Shown here piece by piece: positions 16,434 to 24,769 of a stretch of DNA of 64,000 nucleotides. How positions within the stretch are numbered: the stretch's first letter is position 1; every line of letters starts with the position of its first letter. The position numbers and the translations under genes are program-made. The stretch covers positions 1,725,824-1,789,823 of the forward strand of contig JAWARJ010000001.1 in assembly GCA_038893495.1 (NCBI GenBank), read 5' to 3'. Source of the DNA: Thermoproteus sp. GTDB taxonomy: Archaea; Thermoproteota; Thermoprotei; Thermoproteales; Thermoproteaceae. Under the pieces are notes generated by a model. It made no database searches, was not told where the DNA came from, and saw only the letters and a program-made list of their open reading frames with translations.

Positions 16434-16703
16434 GTGGAGGACCACATCGAGGTCGTGAGGTATTTGGAATCGCAGGAGTTCTACCGTCTAGTGGATGTGA
16501 TAAAATATCGCGACGGCCGCCGTTATATATTCAAGACCGCCATAAGAGACGGCGAGGTCTATGTTCACCTCGTCCTCTATAGGGACAGGGCATATTTGGA
16601 GTTATGGCCTCAGAGCTTCGCCATACCCATGGCCGTATATGATTTGGGCAAAGAGCCTATCTCGACGCCGCTCGCCATAATTAATCTACTCCGTAAGACC
16701 TAG
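16434..16703 (+). CDS. Hypothetical small protein
   Basis: 89 residues, beta-rich, not recognised (EDHIEVVRYLESQEFYRLVD; later YRDRAYLELWPQSFAIPM). The frame opens at TTG 16422, but TTTTTAATC (16405-16413) is 25 bp upstream of GTG 16434, supporting that leaderless start. It ends 34 bp before serS, which has its own TATA box. Confidence 0.55.
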   Translation: MEDHIEVVRYLESQEFYRLVDVIKYRDGRRYIFKTAIRDGEVYVHLVLYRDRAYLELWPQSFAIPMAVYDLGKEPISTPLAIINLLRKT

Positions 16704-16711
16704 GGGCAAGC

Positions 16712-16720
16712 GTTTAAAAA
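16712..16720 (+). promoter_or_regulatory. TATA box of serS
   Basis: GTTTAAAAA is centred about 22 bp upstream of the serS ATG (16738). Confidence 0.6.
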
Positions 16721-16737
16721 CAGACCTTAGTTGCGTC

Positions 16738-18099
16738 ATGTCTTGGAGCGTACTTGAGGCTTTACGTAGCGATCCCGAGCTGGTCAGAAGGAATCTAGCC
16801 GCTAGGCGTATGGACGTCGCTATGGTTGACAAGTTCCTGGAGCTCGATTCCAAATGGAGGAACTTAAAGAAGGAAATAGACGAGTTGAGACATAAACATA
16901 ATATACTATCGAAAGAGGCATCCAAGGCCCCTCCGCAAGAGAGAAAGACATATATAGAAAGGGCCAAGGAGATCATTGAGAGACTAAACGCGCTGGAGGG
17001 CCAATTGAAAGAGCTTGAAATCGAAAGGGAAAGGCTCTTGTTTTCGTTCCCCAATTTGATCCACGAGAGCGTTCCTATATGTCAAGAAGGTGTGGATTCC
17101 GTGCCGGTGAGGTATTGGGGGACCATAAAGGTGGCGCGGGAATATCTGGACAGAGTGCTCCAGATGGATCCGCGTCCTGAGTATGTCGTAGTCGACAAGA
17201 CGCCTGTGGGACATGCCGACGAGGCTGAGAACGTCCTCAAGATGGTAGATACGCTAAAGGCCGGAGAAGTGGCGGGTAGCAGGTTCTACTACCTCCTAGA
17301 CGATTTGGTGTGGCTGGACTTCGCCCTATCGTTATACGCGCTTGAATACCTCACTTCGCGCGGCTTTAAGCCTATAGTGCCGCCCTACATGTTGAAATAT
17401 GATGTAATAAGGCGGGTGATAGACCTAGATACCTTTAAGGACGCAATCTATAAGCTAGAGAACGAAGACTTGTACCTAATAGCTACGGCCGAACACGGAA
17501 TAGCGGCCTATCTGTACGGGCGCGACCTAATAGAGGAAGAGTTGCCGCAGCTTTATGTCGGCTGGTCGCCTTGTTTTAGAAGAGAAGCAGGAGCCGGCAA
17601 TAGGGACATAAAGGGTATCTTCAGAGTCCATATATTCCATAAGGTAGAACAATTCGTCTTCTCATTGGCGGAGGAGTCGTGGAAATGGCACGAAGAGATC
17701 ACTAAAAACACCGAAGAGCTCATGAGGGGTTTGGGGCTTCCGTATAGGGTGGTCAATATCTGCGCACACGATTTAGGCGCCCCCGCGGCCAAAAAATACG
17801 ACGTAGAGGTGTGGTATCCGGCTCAAGGCACCTATAGGGAGTTGGCTAGTTGCTCTAACGTTACGGACTGGCAGTCGTATAGATTAGGCATTAGGGTCAC
17901 TAGGAAGGGCATGAGGCGGGAATATGTGCATACACTTAACTGCACGGGTCTCGCCACTACCCGCACAATAACCGCCATCTTGGAGAACTTCCAACGCGAG
18001 GATGGCGCGGTGGAAATACCGAAGGTGTTGAGGAAGTACTTAGAACCTATATCCACAGCGCCTAAAGATTACATATTGCCGAAAAACGTCAAGAGGTAG
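16738..18099 (+). CDS. serS: Seryl-tRNA synthetase
   Basis: 453 residues. The N-terminal tRNA-binding coiled coil spans about 30-105 (Lys/Glu-rich heptads). The class II core follows, with motif 2 FRREAGAGNRDIKGIFRVH near residue 280 and motif 3 GLATTRTITAILENFQ near residue 402. This is the common bacterial/archaeal type, not the rare methanogen type. It charges tRNA-Ser, one isoacceptor of which is encoded at 1339-1440. A C/D-box RNA lies immediately downstream on the other strand. Confidence 0.97.
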   Translation: MSWSVLEALRSDPELVRRNLAARRMDVAMVDKFLELDSKWRNLKKEIDELRHKHNILSKEASKAPPQERKTYIERAKEIIERLNALEGQLKELEIERERLLFSFPNLIHESVPICQEGVDSVPVRYWGTIKVAREYLDRVLQMDPRPEYVVVDKTPVGHADEAENVLKMVDTLKAGEVAGSRFYYLLDDLVWLDFALSLYALEYLTSRGFKPIVPPYMLKYDVIRRVIDLDTFKDAIYKLENEDLYLIATAEHGIAAYLYGRDLIEEELPQLYVGWSPCFRREAGAGNRDIKGIFRVHIFHKVEQFVFSLAEESWKWHEEITKNTEELMRGLGLPYRVVNICAHDLGAPAAKKYDVEVWYPAQGTYRELASCSNVTDWQSYRLGIRVTRKGMRREYVHTLNCTGLATTRTITAILENFQREDGAVEIPKVLRKYLEPISTAPKDYILPKNVKR

Positions 18100-18147
18100 T
18101 CAGCGCTTAGATCCCTCTCCACCTTTCAGCTAGCCTGACTTCATCAC
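18100..18147 (-). ncRNA. C/D-box guide RNA
   Basis: Minus strand, all four boxes present: C GTGATGA (18147-18141), 11-nt guide AGTCAGGCTAG, D' CTGA (18129-18126), 3-nt spacer, C' GTGGAGA (18122-18116), 12-nt guide GGGATCTAAGCG, D CTGA (18103-18100). A TATA-like CTTATAAT at 18175-18168 is about 25 bp upstream. The 3' end touches the serS stop codon. It is a canonical dual-guide RNA for L7Ae/Nop5/fibrillarin; targets were not identified. Confidence 0.88.
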
Positions 18148-18148
18148 A

Positions 18149-18175
18149 ATATTTATTATCGTTGCTCATTATAAG
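18149..18175. promoter_or_regulatory. Interlocked divergent promoters (sRNA and 18177 gene)
   Basis: ATATTTATTA (18149-18158) lies about 24 bp before GTG 18177 on the plus strand. CTTATAAT (18175-18168, minus) lies about 25 bp before the sRNA C box at 18147. Each TATA element sits inside the initiation region of the other unit. Confidence 0.5.
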
Positions 18176-18176
18176 C

Positions 18177-18686
18177 GTGCCCACGCCGATGGAGATAGCC
18201 ATAAGCGCCATAGCGGACGGCTATTACTCGACACTAGTTAGGCTCTGCGATTGCGTGAGATTAAGGAGGGAGTACTCAGGGGATTTAGAGCTCGCCACAG
18301 TCGCAGATGCAGTCATGAAGGCCCTCGCGGAGGAACGACCCATCACAGCAGGCCCCGTGAGGATAGAGGTGAAAAAGAAGATTTTAGGCAAGGCCCTCAA
18401 GGCCTATCTTTGGGATAAGGAGGTGGACCCCAACGAGCTACTCACAAGGATCTCTCAAGCTAGGTCTAGGGCTGCTTGGTTGCAGACCGACTGCTCCGAT
18501 CAGGCTATACTGGACCCTATATATGCCACCAACGATAGAGACGCCATAGAATACGCCATGAGGCATCTCGACGACTTGGCTAAAATCTGCGAGGGAGTTA
18601 CACCCAAACTTGAGGGGCTGGATATACCTCAATACGTCAAGGAGGGTATAAAGAAAGGTATCGAGAAGTTTCTAAGCGGCAAATGA
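18177..18686 (+). CDS. Hypothetical protein upstream of pyrH
   Basis: 169 residues, helical, not recognised (MEIAISAIADGYYSTLVRLC; later ITAGPVRIEVKKKILGKALK). It contains three cysteines in two places (LCDCVRL and TDCSDQ). The frame opens at TTG 18162. TATA spacing favours GTG 18177, and ATG 18189 is a third option. Its TGA overlaps the pyrH ATG (ATGA), so the two are coupled, but nothing in the sequence links it to nucleotide metabolism. Confidence 0.65.
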   Translation: MPTPMEIAISAIADGYYSTLVRLCDCVRLRREYSGDLELATVADAVMKALAEERPITAGPVRIEVKKKILGKALKAYLWDKEVDPNELLTRISQARSRAAWLQTDCSDQAILDPIYATNDRDAIEYAMRHLDDLAKICEGVTPKLEGLDIPQYVKEGIKKGIEKFLSGK

Positions 18687-19342
18687 TAGCGATAAAGCTC
18701 AGCGGCAGAATTTTCGACGACAAGGTGCTCGTCAAGGAGTACATCTCGACCATAAAGGGACTCGACGAAAAGACCGCAATAATTACGGGAGGGGGCACCA
18801 CGGCCAGAAATTATATAGATCTGGCGCGGGAGCTCGGCGCCAGCAACTACTTCCTCGACTTAATAGGGATAGAGGCCAGCAGGATCAACGCCTGGTTGCT
18901 CATAGCGGGGCTAGGCGATGAGGCGTACCCGAAGCCGGCTGAATCTCTTGGCGAGGTGGTGTCCGCTTTGAGCTACAAAAAGAGGGTAGTGCTCGGCGGG
19001 CTTCAGCCAGGCCAGTCGACAGCCACCGTAGCGGCGCTGGTCGCAGAGGCGATAGGCGCCAGGATGTTGGTAAATTGTGCAAATATAGATGGCATATATG
19101 ACGACGACCCCAAAAGGAACCCCAACGCAAAGAGGATTCCGCGAGTCAAGGCGTCTGAACTCATATCATTGCTCAAATCCAGCGCGTTGCCGGGCACATA
19201 CGAGTTGGCTGACTTGTGGAGCCTCGAAATACTTAAGAGGAGCAAAATACCTATGTATGTCATAGACGGTAAGAAGCCCGAATTGCTCAAGGCCCTACTC
19301 GAAGGGGGGACGGTCCCCGGCTCTTTAGTGTTGCCGGAATAA
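18683..19342 (+). CDS. pyrH: UMP kinase, archaeal type
   Basis: 219 residues of the amino-acid-kinase fold: IAIKLSGRIFDD at the N-terminus, ITGGGTTARNYIDLARELGA near residue 34, LGGLQPGQSTATVAALVAEA near 98 and NIDGIYDDDPKRNPNAKR near 133. It phosphorylates UMP to UDP in pyrimidine nucleotide synthesis; archaeal enzymes prefer UMP and have a shorter N-terminus than bacterial ones. It is coupled to the upstream hypothetical gene by a 4-bp overlap. The 141-bp gap after it holds GC-rich sequence with nothing I can assign. Confidence 0.95.
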   Translation: MIAIKLSGRIFDDKVLVKEYISTIKGLDEKTAIITGGGTTARNYIDLARELGASNYFLDLIGIEASRINAWLLIAGLGDEAYPKPAESLGEVVSALSYKKRVVLGGLQPGQSTATVAALVAEAIGARMLVNCANIDGIYDDDPKRNPNAKRIPRVKASELISLLKSSALPGTYELADLWSLEILKRSKIPMYVIDGKKPELLKALLEGGTVPGSLVLPE

Positions 19343-19483
19343 AGATATATAGTCGTGGCTTTAAGAATATGAGGGAGCTGGAGACGCCCGTTGTGGGCTC
19401 CGATGAAGGTATCTCCAACCGCGGGATCGCATATCCGACCGTAATACCTCAGTACCTTTAATAGGCCCCTCGATCTAGGGGTA

Positions 19484-19924
19484 GTGAAATTAACGGCGAC
19501 CGAACAACGCGTAGTTGAGCTATACAACAACGGACTTAAGCCTAGAGAGATAGCTAACAAGCTCGGGATATCCATAAATACGGTATATAAGGCCCTCTCA
19601 AAACATAGAAGAATCGCCGAATTAAGTGAAGAGATACGCGAAGGTCCCCCACATCAAGACTCGAGTTACTACGCGGTGGTTCTGCCCATATGGAACACGC
19701 CCGTCGTGTATAACTTCGCCATTCCGAACGCGGCCCAATTTGAAGAGCTGAGCCGACTAGTCAAACGTCTTGAAGACATACTTGAGAGACTAGAAAAATT
19801 AGCGGACGGACGTCAAGCCGAGCATAAAGTCGCCATAGAAGAGCCCAGGACCGCGCCACCTCCCGACTTCATAAAACAAAACGCCTGGGTTAGGCTACTT
19901 AGAGGTAAGTCTAATGGGTTATAA
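19484..19924 (+). CDS. Helix-turn-helix protein with C-terminal coiled coil
   Basis: 146 residues. Residues 3-40 form a LuxR/sigma-region-4-like HTH: TATEQRVVELYNNGLKPREI, then IANKLGISINTVYKAL. A beta-like stretch with FAIPNAAQFEEL follows, then a coiled coil around 85-105 (LVKRLEDILERLEKL). It is probably a DNA-binding regulator; its targets are unknown. GTG 19484 is about 26 bp downstream of CTTTAATA (19456-19463). The 3' end overlaps convergent ychF by 14 bp. Confidence 0.75.
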   Translation: MKLTATEQRVVELYNNGLKPREIANKLGISINTVYKALSKHRRIAELSEEIREGPPHQDSSYYAVVLPIWNTPVVYNFAIPNAAQFEELSRLVKRLEDILERLEKLADGRQAEHKVAIEEPRTAPPPDFIKQNAWVRLLRGKSNGL

Positions 19925-21104
19925 TCTTCAAGATAAGTCCATCTCTAACTTTACTTTCTGCGCTTAGCCTCTTGCCAGTTGTGGCATCTACAGCCGAGAC
20001 GAACCTCTCGCCTATCTCGCTATGTATCATATAGGCGACATCTCTCGCCGTGGCGTCGCTAGGCACTAACAACGCGTCGGGAAGCACGTTGCCGCTCTTA
20101 TCTGCAAGACGTCGCTCGTCTTCGACCGGAAATACGACTACGTACTTTAAGGCGTCAAAAACGGCGGCATTAAGAGCCGCTTGGACGCCCGTACCTCCGA
20201 ACTTCTTCATGACCTCTCTAATTTTTTCCAACGCCGACAGTTGTTGTTGGGACAGATTGCCTACGACTTCGAAGTCCGGATCGCCGGGTTTATACCTAAT
20301 GAGGCCCTTGTTGGCTGCCCTCCTCAGCGCCAGCTCGGCCTCCGCGCTTGTGGGCACTATAATCCTATCGGAAAGGGCGCTTCTAAGGGCCTTATAGCCC
20401 TCTTCGCCCTCCGGCAGGTCGACCTTATTGGCGGCTATCACTATGGGTCTCCTCAATTTGCCTACCAAGCTCAAGAAGTCGTCGTCGGTCCAACGGCTTG
20501 GCGGCTTTTTAGAAAGGCCTAGCGACTCCAGGGCGCCCTCGACTTGCGCCCTCCCGTAGCCCAGCCCTCCCAGCTTTTCCATTAATAGATCGGCCAGTGG
20601 CCTCTTCCCATATTCAGAAAAACGTATAGCTTTATCCCAATCTCTCTTCAATATAGAGACCATCCACATGTCTAGTTCTCTCTCTAGGAATATCACATCA
20701 TCTAGCGGATTTCTTGTGCCCGGCTTTACTATCCTCCCCTCCTCGTCCGTAGAGCCTGAGGCGTCCACTATATGTATCAACACAGGAGCCCTCCTTATAT
20801 GGTCTAGAAACTGGTTGCCAAGTCCCCTCCCTTGCCAAGCTCCAGGCACCAAGCCCGCGACGTCTATTAGCTCTATCGGTATATAACATATGCCCTCCAA
20901 CACGACATAGCTCCGTGGGTTGCACTTGAGGTCCCTACAGGGACATTCCTTCCTCACATACCCTATGCCTACATTTGGCTCTACTGTTGTAAACGGGATC
21001 GGGCCTATCTTTACGTCCTTCATAGTGGCCGCCGCAAAAAATGTAGACTTGCCCGCATTGGGCTTTCCCACAATCCCTATTTGTACTCTACTCTGTACTA
21101 CCAC
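19911..21104 (-). CDS. ychF: YchF/OLA1-type GTPase/ATPase
   Basis: 397 residues. Obg-family G domain: G1 GIVGKPNAGKSTFF near residue 10, switch region TTVEPNVG, ELIDVAGLVPGAWQGRGLGN (G3) near 78, ANKVD (G4) near 223. A helical insert and a C-terminal TGS domain (LPDALLVPSDATARDVAYMI; DGLILKI) complete the fold. YchF proteins bind ribosomes and often prefer ATP. The start is GTG 21104, with a TATA element around 21125-21134 on the minus strand, abutting the start of the divergent gene. Confidence 0.95.
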   Translation of the reverse strand: MVVQSRVQIGIVGKPNAGKSTFFAAATMKDVKIGPIPFTTVEPNVGIGYVRKECPCRDLKCNPRSYVVLEGICYIPIELIDVAGLVPGAWQGRGLGNQFLDHIRRAPVLIHIVDASGSTDEEGRIVKPGTRNPLDDVIFLERELDMWMVSILKRDWDKAIRFSEYGKRPLADLLMEKLGGLGYGRAQVEGALESLGLSKKPPSRWTDDDFLSLVGKLRRPIVIAANKVDLPEGEEGYKALRSALSDRIIVPTSAEAELALRRAANKGLIRYKPGDPDFEVVGNLSQQQLSALEKIREVMKKFGGTGVQAALNAAVFDALKYVVVFPVEDERRLADKSGNVLPDALLVPSDATARDVAYMIHSEIGERFVSAVDATTGKRLSAESKVRDGLILKIITH

Positions 21105-21134
21105 GGATATATATCCGCCCTACAGTTTTTATTC
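21105..21134. promoter_or_regulatory. Interlocked promoters between ychF and the 21135 gene
   Basis: The 30-bp gap holds the perfect palindrome GGATATATATCC (21105-21116), centred 24 bp before GTG 21135, and GAATAAAAAC (21134-21125, minus), about 25 bp before the ychF start at 21104. Each TATA box nearly touches the other gene's start codon. Confidence 0.55.
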
Positions 21135-22448
21135 GTGAGTATCAAGCGGATATTATTGATCTTATTGTTAATACCTATTTTATTTATATTGTTTCACAAT
21201 ATTTATATAATAGTTTTAGTTATATTAATAGTATTATTATTTAATAGAATAAAGGTATTTTTTAGAATCTATGTTTTATATAGCAGAATAGAACGAGAGA
21301 TAGTAACTATGGTCGCACTTATTTTCTTGGCTGTGGTGGCCCTATATGCGTTACGTCCGCTCCCTCTTACAGTACTCATCTCAATTGTGGCTGTGGTCAT
21401 AGCTCCGCTTTATCCCCAGGCGGCGCTCCCCCTAGCCCTATTCAGCCTAGTTGCAGAACTTCCGCTTGGAGGTGCCATTAGGTTGGGGCTTTTAGTCTTG
21501 TCGATACCTCTTGGTTACACCATAGGCGTAAAGACGTCCAGATTGGGGCTGTCTAAAATCGTAATGACTACTTATGACCACGTAAAGGCCCTCGACGAGC
21601 TCAATAAGTACGATATAGTCATCAAGGGCCCTGATGCCTTCTATACGCTTTCGCGCAATGGAGAACGCATTAAAGGCGACCTTATTTTCTATCTGCCCAG
21701 ACAAGCCCTCCTATATAAATGTAAAAGCCTGCAGTGTATGCCGCTTAGAGTAGAAATGGGCGGCGCCGCTGTTGAGAAATTCAAGGTTCTTCTAGGCGAG
21801 TGGCTGTTCCAATTATTTCCAGAAATGGACAGAATGGAAACACAGTTAATAATATATACAAATCAAAATATTTTAGATAGATTGGTAAATAGATTGAATG
21901 GAAAGATATATATATTGTCAAGCGGCTGGACATCGGACATCTCAGCCGACATATACGACGTACCTGTCGATAAGGCGGTAAGAGCCGTCTCAACTATACT
22001 TAAACGTGCCTACGGCCTATGGGACTCTAAAATATTGGAGGAGGTCTACGGCGCTATTAGAAACAAGGCTGGAATAGATCCGAATACACCTGGCGCATTG
22101 ATAATAGAAGATCTTCTACGCGGACTGGATTCATGGCCTCAGAATGTAGGAGTTGTGAAGCTAGGCGACGATCCAAAATCTATACTAATAGCATACTTAT
22201 TATATATCAAATATGGCGGATTTATAATTGTCTTCTCATATGACATATTTAATATATTTAAAGAACTTGAGGTAAAAAATATAATATTAATAACTAAAGA
22301 CTTCATATCTGCAAAAAATATATCATATATTATTGTTGGGCCTATCACTATTTCAACATCAACATTTCTCGATAAATATATAGAGAGATTAAATGCAAAT
22401 GAATATATAGGTTACGTCGCCGGAGTTCCCGTACATGGATATTTATAG
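21135..22448 (+). CDS. Hypothetical membrane-anchored protein
   Basis: 437 residues, not recognised. About six hydrophobic helices fill the first 140 residues, beginning with the very Ile/Leu-rich ILLILLLIPILFILF. A soluble alpha/beta domain of about 290 residues follows, with GLSKIVMTTYDHVKALDEL and SSGWTSDISADIYDVPVDK but no P-loop or catalytic motif. Base composition is A/T-rich at both ends. The frame opens at 21081, but TATA spacing indicates GTG 21135. The multi-CBS gene starts 19 bp downstream with its own TATA box, so a functional link is possible but unproven. Confidence 0.65.
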   Translation: MSIKRILLILLLIPILFILFHNIYIIVLVILIVLLFNRIKVFFRIYVLYSRIEREIVTMVALIFLAVVALYALRPLPLTVLISIVAVVIAPLYPQAALPLALFSLVAELPLGGAIRLGLLVLSIPLGYTIGVKTSRLGLSKIVMTTYDHVKALDELNKYDIVIKGPDAFYTLSRNGERIKGDLIFYLPRQALLYKCKSLQCMPLRVEMGGAAVEKFKVLLGEWLFQLFPEMDRMETQLIIYTNQNILDRLVNRLNGKIYILSSGWTSDISADIYDVPVDKAVRAVSTILKRAYGLWDSKILEEVYGAIRNKAGIDPNTPGALIIEDLLRGLDSWPQNVGVVKLGDDPKSILIAYLLYIKYGGFIIVFSYDIFNIFKELEVKNIILITKDFISAKNISYIIVGPITISTSTFLDKYIERLNANEYIGYVAGVPVHGYL

Positions 22449-22467
22449 TACCAGATCATTTAGTTAT

Positions 22468-24405
22468 ATGGAGAAGATTGAGGCGAAGACGGTCGAGAAA
22501 GAGGCCGCTGTTGTCGTTCCTAAATTTGTCAAGGACGTGTTGGAATATCCTGCTGTGAGGATAGTTCCAAGCCACACTCTGAAGACCGTATGGAGGTACT
22601 TCAGGGAGTTTCCTCACGACATATTCCCGGTGTTTAGGAACGCATTTGTGGATATAGTCGACGGCGTCGTGTATCCCCAGTCGGTTCTCTTACTAAAAGA
22701 CAAGTCTGACGACAAAAAGGTGGGCGATGTGGTAAATCATGCATTGTTTATATCGGCCGAGGCACCCCTCGAAGAGCTATATAGGTTACTTAAAGACAAA
22801 AAGGTCCCCGGTGCCGTTGTGGTGGATAAAGAGGGCAGATATCTGGGCATAGCCACTTTGCGCGGCTTGCTGGAGGCGGTTAGACGTATGACCCCCAAAG
22901 CTAGATCTGTCAATGCTATTTACAGTGACCCGGGAGGTCTCCTAGTTAACGAAAACGACCCGATAGACAAGTTAGCCAAAAAGTTGGCAGGCGGCGAGAT
23001 AGAGGGCGTGGTTGTGACGAACTCTAAAGGTCGTGTGTCGGGCATTGTGACTATATGGGACTTCATAAAGTCGTCAATATGGCTCAAGCCCAAGAGGGAA
23101 CCGCGGCCGATTTTCGGCAAGGGTGCGAGCAGAGGCGCCTCCAGCGAGACCTCGCCTATTACCGTAAAGAGTCTACAGTTCACCGGAGTCCCCGTAGCCA
23201 CCACGAGGACGTCAGTTGAGGATGTCGCGGCTACCATGGCCTCTTTAGGTATGTATATACTGCCAGTAGTGGACAAAGAGGGCAAGCCTGTCGGTGTCGT
23301 GTCGGTCTGGGACGTACTTAGAGCGTACTTCGAGGGGCCTAAAGAGGGTAGGGAAGACGTAGAGCCCGAGCGGCCCATAGCGGCTCCCGTCGAGGTCAGA
23401 CCTGAGGAGGCCTTAAGGCTAAAGCCTGCAAAATTCGCCATGGGGGTCAGGGCGCGCGAGCTCGTAAGGACCGACGTGCCGACGGTAGGCTTGTTGGACA
23501 GTATTTCTCATGTGAGGAGGGTCATGGTCAGGACGGAGGCGCCTGTGGTGGCGGTAGTTGATGAGGATAGAAACATAGTGGGGTTCGTATCGAGGCGCGA
23601 TTTGTTGATATATCTAGCAGAAAAGTCGTTGGGATACTGGAAGGTACAAAAAGGCAAGAGGCTTGTGTTAAAGGAAAATGTAATGCCCGGAGAGCAGGCC
23701 AAGCTTCTAAGGGAGGAGGGCACGGCCTCGGAGGTCATGAAGGTAGATGTGCCTAAACTCTCGGCTAACTCCTCGGCGGAGGAGATAGCGTACCACATGT
23801 TGTCGTCTGGCCTGGACTACGTTCTAATATTAGATGAAAAGGGCGATCTCTTGGGCGTTGTCACTAGAGAGGATTTGGTCAAGGCGTATTCCGAAAGGGG
23901 CCGCGAAGATGCAGTAGTCTCGGAGCTCATGACGCCTATAGATATAGCCGTGGTAAACCCCATGCACAGCATATCCCACGTGATCGAGAAGATGAAGAAG
24001 TACGAAATAGACGGCGTATTGGTGGTGGAGGGCAACGACATAAAGGGCGCCGTGGTGGACAAGAAGCTCTCCCTGACGCCCATAGAGGAGAGCCTAAGGG
24101 GCGAGAGGATATTCGTGGTGACGAAGAGCGGGACTCGCAGGGAGGGCTCAGGCCGTTTGAGGTACCCCAAGGCCGGAACCCTCATGGCCATCGATATAGC
24201 AGACGAACCGCCGCCTTCGGTCCCGCCCAACATGAGCGCCAAGGAGGCGGCTAGGCGTTTATTGCAACATGGACTGCTGGCCGTATTGGACCAACAGGGG
24301 AGGCTCGTAGGCGTGCTGACAGAATTCGATATAGTTCGCGACCTCGCCAGGGCATATGTCGCATATAAGTCCGAGGTAGCCGTCAAAAAGGTAGAAGAAA
24401 AATAA
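22468..24405 (+). CDS. Multi-CBS-domain protein (seven to eight CBS motifs)
   Basis: 645 residues made almost wholly of CBS motifs. Clear copies end in GIATLRGLLEAV, GIVTIWDFIKS, GVVSVWDVLRAY, GFVSRRDLLIY, GVVTREDLVKAY, KGAVVDKKL and GVLTEFDIVRDL, with a degenerate one at the N-terminus. They would assemble into about four Bateman modules, which usually bind adenine nucleotides or SAM. There is no attached enzyme or transporter domain. The start was moved from ATG 22435 to ATG 22468 because ATATTTATAG (22439-22448) is 24 bp upstream. It is coupled to the next gene by TAATG. Confidence 0.9.
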   Translation: MEKIEAKTVEKEAAVVVPKFVKDVLEYPAVRIVPSHTLKTVWRYFREFPHDIFPVFRNAFVDIVDGVVYPQSVLLLKDKSDDKKVGDVVNHALFISAEAPLEELYRLLKDKKVPGAVVVDKEGRYLGIATLRGLLEAVRRMTPKARSVNAIYSDPGGLLVNENDPIDKLAKKLAGGEIEGVVVTNSKGRVSGIVTIWDFIKSSIWLKPKREPRPIFGKGASRGASSETSPITVKSLQFTGVPVATTRTSVEDVAATMASLGMYILPVVDKEGKPVGVVSVWDVLRAYFEGPKEGREDVEPERPIAAPVEVRPEEALRLKPAKFAMGVRARELVRTDVPTVGLLDSISHVRRVMVRTEAPVVAVVDEDRNIVGFVSRRDLLIYLAEKSLGYWKVQKGKRLVLKENVMPGEQAKLLREEGTASEVMKVDVPKLSANSSAEEIAYHMLSSGLDYVLILDEKGDLLGVVTREDLVKAYSERGREDAVVSELMTPIDIAVVNPMHSISHVIEKMKKYEIDGVLVVEGNDIKGAVVDKKLSLTPIEESLRGERIFVVTKSGTRREGSGRLRYPKAGTLMAIDIADEPPPSVPPNMSAKEAARRLLQHGLLAVLDQQGRLVGVLTEFDIVRDLARAYVAYKSEVAVKKVEEK

Positions 24406-24737
24406 TGGACGTTAGGACCGCAGTTGAGCTAAACACGTGGTATACGCCAGAGGGCACCTATTTGAGGCTAGTGGTGATTAAGGGATGTCCTGACGGCTCC
24501 GAAGAGTTAGTGGTCGAGGGTACCGACTTAGTTTTTTATACATGTGAAAATATACCTCTAAGAGATACTACGGCGGTATATAAGTTCTTTAAGGGCATAG
24601 GGCTCGATAGCGAATTGATCTATGGAGAGACTTCTAGGGTAAAAATATTTAGGGTCAAAGGCAATTACAGCAAATTAATCGACGCGTTGGTTTCCGTCGC
24701 TAAGTCCTCCACGACCCCGTCTTGGGCGCGATCGTAG
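24405..24737 (+). CDS. Hypothetical small protein after the CBS gene
   Basis: 110 residues, beta-rich, not recognised ([40 protein letters not shown]). The ATG shares its A with the CBS gene's TAA, so translation is coupled. The uS11 promoter begins inside its last codons. Confidence 0.65.
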   Translation: MDVRTAVELNTWYTPEGTYLRLVVIKGCPDGSEELVVEGTDLVFYTCENIPLRDTTAVYKFFKGIGLDSELIYGETSRVKIFRVKGNYSKLIDALVSVAKSSTTPSWARS

Positions 24738-24740
24738 TAA

Positions 24741-24767
24741 AGTATATTAATGGGGGGTCAACCCCCC
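24741..24767 (+). promoter_or_regulatory. rps11 promoter with G6-TCAA-C6 inverted repeat
   Basis: TATA element AGTATATTA (24741-24749) is centred 25 bp before GTG 24770. Between them lies GGGGGG-TCAA-CCCCCC (24752-24767), a perfect 6-bp inverted repeat covering positions about -18 to -3. It could be a repressor site or simply GC-rich sequence. Confidence 0.6.
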
Positions 24768-24769
24768 TT

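Noticed and set aside
19343-19483. Possible C/D or H/ACA RNA in the gap after pyrH
   Set aside because: CCGATGA resembles a C box, but no D box lies at the right distance and no stable stem with ACA is found.
22920-24386. Antisense frames of 173 and 189 codons in the CBS gene
   Set aside because: Compositional shadows with Ser/Pro/Thr-rich nonsense products, opposite a fully homologous gene.
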